From NCBI GenBank assembly GCA_964505725.1, contig CAZDJK010000083.1, positions 1 to 8,757 of the forward strand: a DNA stretch of 8,757 nucleotides. Direction: 5' to 3'. Under the pieces are notes generated by a model, which worked only from the letters and a program-made list of their open reading frames with translations, had not been told where the DNA came from and did not search any database. The DNA comes from CAVRJC01 sp964505725. GTDB taxonomy: Bacteria; Actinomycetota; Acidimicrobiia; IMCC26256; DASPTH01. The position numbers were made by a program, and so were the translations under genes. This document shows positions 1-5,762 of the stretch, one piece after another (position 1 is the stretch's first letter; each line of letters starts with the position of its first letter).

Positions 1-114
1 AACGACCCGAGCGACATGGGCAAGGACGTGTCGCACGGGTGCGTCCGCCTCACCAACGACGCCATCATGAAGCTCGCCAGCCTGCCGCTCGGCACGCCCG
101 TCTCCATCAGCTGA
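1..114 (+). CDS. L,D-transpeptidase (YkuD domain), C-terminal end, 5' partial
   Basis: Only the last 37 codons are in the window; the gene enters from the left edge in frame 1 and stops at TGA 112-114. The visible piece contains SHGCVRL at visible residues 11-17, the catalytic motif of YkuD-type L,D-transpeptidases, with the nucleophilic cysteine at visible residue 14. The ending, in which the fragment PLGTPVSIS follows a short helix, is the usual last strand of this fold. Known family members make 3-3 cross-links in peptidoglycan outside the membrane. Any signal peptide or upstream domain lies beyond the window, so subfamily cannot be judged. The gene converges on sufC with only 6 bases between the two stop codons, leaving no room for a separate terminator between them. 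Confidence 0.9.
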   Translation, partial: NDPSDMGKDVSHGCVRLTNDAIMKLASLPLGTPVSIS

Positions 115-120
115 CGCGCG

Positions 121-927
121 CTAGAAGCCGAGTGGATCGGCGAACGGATCCGCCTTGGCGAGCTCCTGTTCCGCGACGTCGTCGATGCCGAGCTCGGCCG
201 CGAGGCCCTCGTAGCCGATCTCCTCGAGCCTGTTCGCGAGCTCCGGACCGCCGCTGGCGACGATGCGCCCGGCCATGAGCACGTGCACACGATCGGGCCG
301 GAGCTCCTGGAGCAGCCGGGTGTAGTGCGTAATCGCGAGCACGCCGAGCCCGTCTTCGACCGTCATCGCCTCGACGCGCCGCGCGACGTCGCGCAGCGCG
401 TCGACGTCCAGCCCGCTGTCGATCTCGTCGAGCACCGCGAACTTCGGGCGAAGCACCGCGAGCTGCAGCGTCTCGGCTCGCTTCTGCTCGCCGCCCGAGA
501 ACTCCAGGTTCACCCCGCGTTCGAGGAACTGGGGTGCGACCGCGAGCCGCGACGCCTCGCGCTGCATGCGCTCGGAGAAGTCGCCCAGCTCCTCACCCCG
601 GCTCCGGATCGCGGCCTCGAGCAGGTCGCCGACCCGCACGCCCGGCACCTCGACCGGGTACTGGAGCGCGAGGAAGAGGCCGCGGGCGGCGCGCTCGTGC
701 GTGGGGAGTCCGACCAGCTCGTCACCGTCGAGGGTGATCGAGCCGGCGGTGACCTCGTAGTCGCCGCGGCCCATGATCGCGTGCGAAAGCGTCGACTTCC
801 CCGAGCCGTTCGGTCCCATGACCGCGTGCACCTCGCCCGACCGCACCTCGAGGTCGACCCCGCACAGGATCTCCCGCCTCCCGACCGCGGCGCGCAGGCC
901 CTCGATCCGGAGCACGTGCCCGGTCAC
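121..927 (-). CDS. sufC: Fe-S cluster assembly ATPase SufC
   Basis: ABC-type ATPase of 268 residues that powers the cytosolic SufBC2D scaffold for Fe-S cluster assembly. Motifs seen: Walker A GPNGSGKST (38-46), Q-loop LQYP (88-91), signature FSGGEQKR (143-150), Walker B FAVLDEID (163-170) with D-loop SGLD (171-174), and switch His201 in ITHY. The SGGEQKR signature and the EIDSGLD stretch are typical of SufC rather than transporter ATPases, and no membrane partner is encoded nearby. The start is GTG at 927-925; GGGGAGG (933-939) lies 5 bases upstream, a strong ribosome site. The gene follows the Rieske gene on the same strand after 97 bases that contain a long inverted repeat. Length is slightly above the usual value of about 250 because of an acidic C-terminal tail. 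Confidence 0.97.
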   Translation of the reverse strand: MTGHVLRIEGLRAAVGRREILCGVDLEVRSGEVHAVMGPNGSGKSTLSHAIMGRGDYEVTAGSITLDGDELVGLPTHERAARGLFLALQYPVEVPGVRVGDLLEAAIRSRGEELGDFSERMQREASRLAVAPQFLERGVNLEFSGGEQKRAETLQLAVLRPKFAVLDEIDSGLDVDALRDVARRVEAMTVEDGLGVLAITHYTRLLQELRPDRVHVLMAGRIVASGGPELANRLEEIGYEGLAAELGIDDVAEQELAKADPFADPLGF

Positions 928-948
928 GACCGCCTCCCCTCGCCGTCC

Positions 949-1005
949 CCGCGAGGTTGCGTCGCTCGGGCGGACATAGCCAGGTCGAACGACGCAACCT
1001 CGCGG
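949..1005. repeat. perfect 16-bp inverted repeat between the Rieske gene and sufC
   Basis: Left arm 949-964 and right arm 990-1005 are exact reverse complements over 16 bases; the core of the left arm reads GCGAGGTTGCGTCG. The spacer (965-989) is 25 bases. In the suf mRNA this would fold into a strong hairpin whose 3' foot is 21 bases before the sufC GTG start. Neither side is followed by a T-rich run, so it does not look like an ordinary intrinsic terminator. Possible roles are a stabilising or processing hairpin that sets sufC dosage, a partial attenuator, a binding site for a dimeric protein, or a copy of a dispersed palindromic element. The sequence alone does not decide between these. 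Confidence 0.85.
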
Positions 1006-1024
1006 AAAGGGAAAGAGGAGGGGG

Positions 1025-1339
1025 TCACGGGAGGGTCACGATCACGTCGTCGCCGGCGATGTGCACCGGGTACACGGGGACGGGCTTGGTCGCCGGGAGG
1101 CTCTGCGGCTTGCCGGTCTCGAGCGAGAAGGTCGAGCCGTGCTTCGGGCACTCGATCTCACGGTCGTCCTCCCACACGTCGCCCTCCGAGAGCGAGTAGT
1201 CGGCGTGGGAGCACCGGTCGTCGACCACGTACCAGTCGTCCTCGATGCGCACCACGCAGAGGCGGTACCCGTCGACGTCGAAGCGCGCCGCGGCGCCCGG
1301 CTTCACGTCGCTCACCGCGCACAACCGGGCGTCAGGCAT
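1025..1339 (-). CDS. Rieske [2Fe-2S] ferredoxin of the suf operon
   Basis: Small soluble protein of 104 residues with one Rieske domain. The ligands are visible as CSH (Cys43, His45) and CPKHG (Cys64, His67), with the usual following segment STFSLETGKP. It resembles the ferredoxin components of ring-hydroxylating dioxygenases, and such genes are often named that way, but no oxygenase genes are present. The ATG at 1339-1337 lies inside the end of sufD, giving an 8-base overlap (ATGCCTGA), so translation is probably coupled. A Rieske gene between sufD and sufC is a known arrangement in actinobacteria such as Streptomyces. Its role there is not established; an electron donor to, or early recipient of clusters from, the SufBCD machine is a reasonable inference. 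Confidence 0.93.
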   Translation of the reverse strand: MPDARLCAVSDVKPGAAARFDVDGYRLCVVRIEDDWYVVDDRCSHADYSLSEGDVWEDDREIECPKHGSTFSLETGKPQSLPATKPVPVYPVHIAGDDVIVTLP

Positions 1340-2654
1340 GCGCGCGCGCCACCGGGTCCCGGTGCTCGATCTTCTCGACCACGCTGCGCCGCAGCGGCCC
1401 CACGAGCGAGGTGAGCGGCAGGCGCTCGAACACGTCGTCGAAGAAGCCGAGCACGATGAGGCGCTCGGCCTCCTCGGGTGGCACGCCGCGGGTGGCGAGG
1501 TAGTAGAGCTGGTCGTCGTCGATGGGGCCGACGGTGCTGGCGTGCGAGCACTGCACGTCGTCGGTCTCGATCTCGAGGTTCGGCACCGACATCGCCTCCG
1601 CGCCCTCGGTGAGCACCAGGTTGCGGTTGGTCTGGAACGCGTTGGCGCGCGTCGCGCCGGCACGGATGCGGACGAGGCCGGAGTACACCGAGAACGCCTG
1701 GTCCTCTACCGCGCCCTTGAACAGGAGGTCGCTGCGGGTGTGGGGTGCGTGGTGGTCCTGGAGGGTGCGGAAGTCGAGCATCTGGTCGCCGTCGCCGAAG
1801 TAGACGGCGGTGAGGTCGCTCTCCGCTCCCTGACCGTCGAGGCGCGACTCGCTGCGGAGTCGTGCGTAGTAGCCGCCGAGCGCCACGGCCGACGACCGCA
1901 GCACCGCGTCCCGACCGAGATGCGCACGTTGGAGTGCGACCTGCCACGTGTGCGGCCCGTGCTCCTGCACCGATACGTACCGCACGTTGGCGCCGTCGGC
2001 GAGGATCAGCTCGACGACCGCGTCGACGAATTGACCGTGTTCGGCGTGGGGTCCGTCAGCCGAGCCGTACCGGTCGAACACCGTCACCTCGGCCGCTTCA
2101 CCCGCGGCGACGAGCGTGTGCGGGAAGGTGGCGACGCCGTCACCCTCGGACCAGTGCAACACCACGATCGGCTTCTCGATCACGACCCCGCTCGGCACCT
2201 TCACGACCGCGCCACCGGCGAGGAACGCGTCGTGCAGCACGGTGAACGCATCGGGCGACGCGTCCGAGCACACACCCAGGAGATCCCGCACCTCGTCGGC
2301 ATCGCAGGTGGCGAGGCCGCAGACCCGTACGCCCCGGGCGACGAGCTCGTCGTCGAGAGAGTGATGGACGACGCGCCCGTTGCGCACCACGACGAGCCCC
2401 GCACGCTCTCCCGCCTCCGCCGCCACCGGGCCGCCGCCCGGCACCGGCTCGTCGCCGGGCGGGCCGAGCTCGTCGGCGGTGAGAGGGCGGAAGCGGTCGA
2501 GGTCGAGGTCGTCGACCCGGCTGTAGCGCCAGATCTCCTCCTCGGTCGTGGGGAGCGCGAGGTCGTCGAGGAGTGCGGCGGCGGCGCGCCGGCGAGCGGC
2601 GAGCCAATCGGGACCGGGAAGCGCAGACGACGCGTCGGGAGTGAACGTGCGCAC
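1332..2654 (-). CDS. sufD: Fe-S cluster assembly scaffold protein SufD
   Basis: Non-ATPase scaffold subunit of 440 residues that pairs with SufB in SufBC2D. The N-terminal helical part includes the typical segment TEEEIWRYS (37-45). A beta-helix core follows, and the C-terminal signature CSHASTVGPIDDDQLYYL runs from 369 to 386. His371 in CSHA appears to match the SufD histidine implicated in cluster assembly in E. coli (His360), by eye alignment. SufB-only features such as the EGCSAP cysteine motif are absent, which separates the paralogues. The start is GTG at 2654-2652, sharing one base with the sufB stop (TAGTG), with GGAGGG in the sufB tail 12 bases upstream. The 3' end overlaps the Rieske start by 8 bases. 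Three tightly coupled genes suggest near-equal production of SufB, SufD and the ferredoxin. Confidence 0.95.
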   Translation of the reverse strand: MRTFTPDASSALPGPDWLAARRRAAAALLDDLALPTTEEEIWRYSRVDDLDLDRFRPLTADELGPPGDEPVPGGGPVAAEAGERAGLVVVRNGRVVHHSLDDELVARGVRVCGLATCDADEVRDLLGVCSDASPDAFTVLHDAFLAGGAVVKVPSGVVIEKPIVVLHWSEGDGVATFPHTLVAAGEAAEVTVFDRYGSADGPHAEHGQFVDAVVELILADGANVRYVSVQEHGPHTWQVALQRAHLGRDAVLRSSAVALGGYYARLRSESRLDGQGAESDLTAVYFGDGDQMLDFRTLQDHHAPHTRSDLLFKGAVEDQAFSVYSGLVRIRAGATRANAFQTNRNLVLTEGAEAMSVPNLEIETDDVQCSHASTVGPIDDDQLYYLATRGVPPEEAERLIVLGFFDDVFERLPLTSLVGPLRRSVVEKIEHRDPVARAHA

Positions 2655-4057
2655 TAGCCGACCGCGCCCTCCATGTTGAGCTCGATGAGGCGCGACAGCT
2701 CGACCGCATATTCCATCGGCAACGTCTTCGTGATCGGCTCGATGAAGCCGTTGACGATCATCGCGGTGGCCTGCTGCTCGGTGAGACCGCGGCTCATGAG
2801 GTAGAAGAGCTGGTCGTCACCGACCTTGGACACGGTCGCCTCGTGACCGATGCGGGCGTCCTTCTCGTCGATCTCCATCCGCGGCCAGGTGTCGGAACGG
2901 CTGTGGTCGTCGAGGATCAGGGCGTCACAGCGCACATGACTGCGCGTCTTGTACGCGCCCTCCTCGACCTTCACCAACCCGCGGTAGCTGGTACGGCCGC
3001 CGTCCTTCGCGATCGACTTCGAGTCGATGATCGAAGTGGTCTCGGGCGCGGCGTGGGTCATCTTCGCGCCCGCGTCCTGGTGCTGGCCTTCGCCCGCGTA
3101 GGCGATCGAGAGCACCTCGCCGTGCGCCTTGGGCCCGACCATCACGACTGCCGGGTACTTCATGGTGAGCTTGGAACCGAGGTTCCCGTCGATCCACTCG
3201 ACCGTCGACTCGGTCTCCGCACGCGCCCGCTTCGTGACGAGGTTGTAGACGTTGGGCGACCAGTTCTGGATCGTCGTGTAGCGGATGCGCGCGCCGGGCT
3301 TGGCGATCAGCTCGACCACGGCGCTGTGCAACGAGTCCGTCGAGTACACCGGCGCCGAGCAGCCCTCGACGTAGTGCACCGACGCACCCTCGTCGGCGAT
3401 GATCAGCGTGCGCTCGAACTGGCCTGCGTTCTCCGCGTTGATGCGGAAGTACGCCTGCAGCGGCATGTCGACGTGCACGCCGGGCGGCACGTAGATGAAC
3501 GACCCTCCAGACCATACGGAAGAGTTGAGCGCGGCGAACTTGTTGTCACCGGGCGGGATGACGGTGCCGAAGTACTCCTGCACGATCTCCGGGTACTCGC
3601 GGACGGCGGTGTCCATGTCGGAGAAGAGCACCCCGAGCTTCTCGAGGTCCTCCCGGTTCTTGTGGTACACGACTTCCGATTCATACTGCGCGGTGACGCC
3701 GGCGAGGTACTTGCGCTCGGCTTCGGGGATGCCGAGCTTCTCGTAGGTTTCCTTCATGCCCTCGGGGAGCATGTCCCAGTCGGAGACCTGCCCCTCGGTG
3801 GGCTTCAGGTAGTAGTAGATGTCGTCGAAGTCGATGTCGGGCATGTTCTTCGCGAACCACTCGAGCATCGGCTTGCGCTCGAAGCGCTTCAGCGCGTTGA
3901 GCCGGAACTTGGTCATCCATTCGGGCTCGCTCTTCTGGTGCGAGATCTCCCGGACGATCTCCTCGTTCAGGCCCTTCTTGGGCGTGTAGACGTACTGCTC
4001 GGTGCTGTCGGACCAGCCGAGCTTGTACTTGCCGAGATCGATGCCCTGGACTGCCAT
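2654..4057 (-). CDS. sufB: Fe-S cluster assembly scaffold protein SufB
   Basis: Main scaffold subunit of the SUF pathway, 467 residues from the chosen ATG at 4057-4055, which opens MAVQGIDLGKYK. Key features: the FIYVPPGVHVDMPLQAYFRI block (187-206), Cys233 in EGCSAP, Cys377 in VRCDAL (matches E. coli Cys405 by my alignment), His405-Glu406 in GHEATVSKVGDDQLFY, and the usual C-terminal NMEGAVG. The frame stays open for 26 more codons to 4135, but those read poorly as protein and run through the putative promoter, so the internal ATG is preferred. The ribosome site is weak (GGGAAGCGGG, about 5 bases upstream). There is no intein at the EGCS cysteine, unlike several mycobacterial SufB proteins. 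First gene of the operon; no sufR-type regulator gene is next to it. Confidence 0.97.
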   Translation of the reverse strand: MAVQGIDLGKYKLGWSDSTEQYVYTPKKGLNEEIVREISHQKSEPEWMTKFRLNALKRFERKPMLEWFAKNMPDIDFDDIYYYLKPTEGQVSDWDMLPEGMKETYEKLGIPEAERKYLAGVTAQYESEVVYHKNREDLEKLGVLFSDMDTAVREYPEIVQEYFGTVIPPGDNKFAALNSSVWSGGSFIYVPPGVHVDMPLQAYFRINAENAGQFERTLIIADEGASVHYVEGCSAPVYSTDSLHSAVVELIAKPGARIRYTTIQNWSPNVYNLVTKRARAETESTVEWIDGNLGSKLTMKYPAVVMVGPKAHGEVLSIAYAGEGQHQDAGAKMTHAAPETTSIIDSKSIAKDGGRTSYRGLVKVEEGAYKTRSHVRCDALILDDHSRSDTWPRMEIDEKDARIGHEATVSKVGDDQLFYLMSRGLTEQQATAMIVNGFIEPITKTLPMEYAVELSRLIELNMEGAVG

Positions 4058-4105
4058 GGCGACCCGCTTCCCGTGAGGGGTGGAGGGGGGATTTCCACTA
4101 CCGCC

Positions 4106-4135
4106 ATAGTAACAATCGCCCTCCGCCGCCCACAA
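4106..4135 (-). promoter_or_regulatory. putative promoter of the suf operon
   Basis: On the minus strand, TTGTGG (4130-4135) and TACTAT (4106-4111) are separated by 18 bases, a fair match to a housekeeping sigma -35/-10 pair (four of six consensus bases each). The short stretch around the -10 is one of the few AT-rich spots in the region. Transcription would begin near 4099, giving a leader of about 42 bases before the sufB ATG. No clear Fe-S-sensing regulator site was recognised. Confidence 0.45.
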
Positions 4136-4323
4136 TGGGGACGCCGATCACCCCTCGTGGCAGGGGCAGGGACCCAGGCCGCAGCGCCCGGGGCCCGGGT
4201 TCTCCGATCCGCCTCACCTGCGCGGCCGCCATCGGGACCGCACTGCAGGCCGTCGTCACCTACGACGAGCGGATGCGGAGCGCCGCCGAGGCGCTCGGGA
4301 TGACGGTCGCAGCGCCCGCCTGA
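4135..4323 (+). pseudogene. remnant of a PIN-domain (VapC-like) toxin, C-terminal end
   Basis: A 62-codon frame with strongly G/C-ending codons. Its last part, CAAAIGTALQAVVTYDERM followed by a helix and MTVAAPA, matches the typical C-terminal end of PIN-domain toxins, where LDAIHLAxAL leads into a VTYDxRM segment. The expected acidic residue before IHLA is missing: SPIRL stands where DAIHL is usual. The N-terminal catalytic half is absent because sufB starts only about 80 bases to the left. No ribosome site is seen before the ATG at 4135, and no antitoxin gene is adjacent. A neighbouring frame (about 4160-4205) reads ARVLRS, similar to the residues before the missing aspartate, suggesting an indel. 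I infer a decayed toxin gene; family assignment is by eye. Confidence 0.5.
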
Positions 4324-4337
4324 CTGCGCCCGCGGGC

Positions 4338-4634
4338 TCAGCCGCCGGCGATGGCGCCGATCACGTGGAAGACCTCCGAGCCGGCCGCGATTGCCTCGGG
4401 CAGTGGCCGGTCGGGCGGCTCGTGCGACAGGTCCTCCTCGCCGGCGAAGAAGCGCACGAAGGGCCGGCGCCGCCCGGTCGCGACGTCCCGGATCGTCCCG
4501 CGGAGCTGCGGGTACCGGGCCTCGACCGCGTCGATGACGGCCCGTTGCGTGACGGGCGGCGCCACGTCGACGCGCACCTCTCCGTCGACCTGCGCGAGGT
4601 CGCGGAGCAGCGCCGGCAGCGCGACCCGGATCAC
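4338..4634 (-). CDS. MoaD/ThiS/CysO-like ubiquitin-fold sulfur-carrier protein
   Basis: Small protein of 98 residues. The pattern is that of MoaD-type ubiquitin-fold proteins: an N-terminal strand MIRVALPALLRDL, the helix with AVIDAVEARYPQLRG (32-46), RRRPFVRFFAGEEDL (55-69), and a final strand ending in exposed AIAGG. In known family members the C-terminal Gly-Gly is adenylated and thiocarboxylated to carry sulfur (molybdopterin, thiamine, or CysO-dependent cysteine synthesis) or is attached to proteins. The start is GTG at 4634-4632, overlapping the stop of the propeller gene by four bases (GTGA), so the two are translationally coupled. No MoeB/ThiF activator, Mec+ protease, CysM or molybdopterin genes are in the window, so pathway and partner are open. 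Confidence 0.85.
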   Translation of the reverse strand: MIRVALPALLRDLAQVDGEVRVDVAPPVTQRAVIDAVEARYPQLRGTIRDVATGRRRPFVRFFAGEEDLSHEPPDRPLPEAIAAGSEVFHVIGAIAGG

Positions 4635-5746
4635 GGCAGCGTCTGCGCCTCCACCGAGAGCACCGACGGGAAGTCCCGCACGATCGGCGCCCAGCTGTCG
4701 CCGGCATCGGCGGAGGCGTACACCTGACCGCCGGTCGTGCCGAAGTAGACGCCGCAGGGATCGAGCCCGTCGACGGCCATCGCGTCGCGCAGCACGTTCA
4801 CGTAGCAGTCGTGCTGCGGGAGGCCGTCGCTGAGCGGCTCCCACTCTCCCCCACCGGAACGGCTCCGGTAGACGCGCAGCCTACCGTCGGGCGGGTAGTG
4901 CTCGGAGTCGCTCGTGATCGGCACCACGTACACCGTGTCGGGCTCGTGCGCGTGCACGTCGATCGCGAAGCCGAAGTCGGTCGGGAGGTCACCGCTCACC
5001 TCCCGCCACGACTCGCCCGCGTCGTCGGTCCGCATGACGTCCCAGTGCTTCTGCATGAAGAGCACGTTCGGGCGCGCCGGATGCATGGCGAGCCGGTGCA
5101 CGCAGTGGCCCACCTCGGCGTCGGGGTCGGGTATCTGCTCCGAGTGCAGACCGCGGTTCACCGGCCGCCACGTCGCGCCCGCGTCGTCGGTGCGGAACAC
5201 ACCCGCAGCGGAGATCGCGACGAACATGCGCGCCGCGTCGGCGGGGTCGACCAGGATCGTGTGGAGGCACATGCCGCCGGCGCCCGGTTGCCAGTGGGGT
5301 CCCGAACCGTGGCCGCGGAGCCCCGCCAGCTCGTGCCACGTCGCGCCACCGTCGGTGGAGCGGAACAACGCCGCGTCCTCGACGCCCGCCCACACCGTGT
5401 CGGGGTCCTCCCGGGATGGCTCGAAGTGCCAGACACGCGCGAACTCCCAGGGGTGCGGCGTCCCGTCGTACCACTGGTGCGTGCCGGGCACGCCCTCGTA
5501 GGCGAACTCGTTGCCGACGGGGCTCCACGTGCGTCCACCGTCGTCCGAGCGCTGGACGAGCTGGCCGAACCACCCCGTCGACTGCGACGCGTACAGCCGG
5601 TCGGGGTCGGCCGGCGACCCGGCCACGTGGTACATCTCCCAGCCCCCGAAGAACGGCCCCGCGATGTCCCACTCCCGACGGGCGCCGTCCGCAGTGAGCA
5701 CGAACGCGCCCTTCCGGGTGCCGACAAGCAGCCGTACTCCCGACAT
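4631..5746 (-). CDS. Asp-box (BNR/sialidase-like) beta-propeller protein
   Basis: Protein of 371 residues made of six Asp-box repeats of the S/T-x-D-x-G-x-x-W type: SDDGGRTW (67-74), STDGGATW (130-137), TDDAGATW (186-193), TDDAGESW (240-247), a degenerate SRSGGGEW (295-302) and SADAGDSW (345-352). This predicts a beta-propeller like those in sialidases, Ycf48/HCF136 and VPS10 proteins. The catalytic residues of a true sialidase are not evident, so database names such as exo-alpha-sialidase would be misleading. There is no signal peptide: the start MSGVRLLVGTRKG is followed directly by the first blade, so it is probably cytoplasmic. ATG 5746-5744 has GAGGAG (5753-5758) 6 bases upstream. It lies 16 bases after the sulfotransferase gene and overlaps the MoaD-like gene by 4. 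Confidence 0.88.
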   Translation of the reverse strand: MSGVRLLVGTRKGAFVLTADGARREWDIAGPFFGGWEMYHVAGSPADPDRLYASQSTGWFGQLVQRSDDGGRTWSPVGNEFAYEGVPGTHQWYDGTPHPWEFARVWHFEPSREDPDTVWAGVEDAALFRSTDGGATWHELAGLRGHGSGPHWQPGAGGMCLHTILVDPADAARMFVAISAAGVFRTDDAGATWRPVNRGLHSEQIPDPDAEVGHCVHRLAMHPARPNVLFMQKHWDVMRTDDAGESWREVSGDLPTDFGFAIDVHAHEPDTVYVVPITSDSEHYPPDGRLRVYRSRSGGGEWEPLSDGLPQHDCYVNVLRDAMAVDGLDPCGVYFGTTGGQVYASADAGDSWAPIVRDFPSVLSVEAQTLP

Positions 5747-5762
5747 GTTCGTCTCCTCTCGG

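Noticed and set aside
965..1000. Possible SOS box (TCGAAC-type) in the inverted-repeat loop
   Set aside because: Only the TCGAAC half matches; the partner half GTTCGA is absent at the right spacing.
1336..1364. Alternating GC-rich run and 7-bp palindrome (CACCGGG/CCCGGTG) at the sufD 3' end
   Set aside because: It lies within coding sequence of biased composition; no independent sign of function.
283..1503. Plus-strand open frame (406 codons) antisense to sufC and the Rieske gene
   Set aside because: It turns into low-complexity arginine/serine-rich text and lies opposite two genes with intact motifs.
1245..2657. Long plus-strand open frame (470 codons) antisense to sufD
   Set aside because: It is the mirror of a clear SufD gene in GC-rich DNA, rich in Arg, Val, Glu and His with no recognisable domain.
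3340..3380. Possible SufB intein at the EGCS cysteine, as in mycobacteria
   Set aside because: The reading frame continues directly through EGCSAPVYSTD with no insertion.
4058..4135. 26-residue N-terminal extension of SufB
   Set aside because: The extension reads poorly as protein and runs through the likely promoter; SufB proteins start near the MAVQG position.
2843..4303. Long plus-strand open frame (486 codons) antisense to sufB
   Set aside because: A shadow of the strongly conserved SufB gene; only a short stretch at its far end may overlap the toxin remnant.
4328..4337. 10-bp palindrome GCCCGCGGGC beside the MoaD-like stop codon
   Set aside because: Loop-free and short; expected by chance in DNA this GC-rich.
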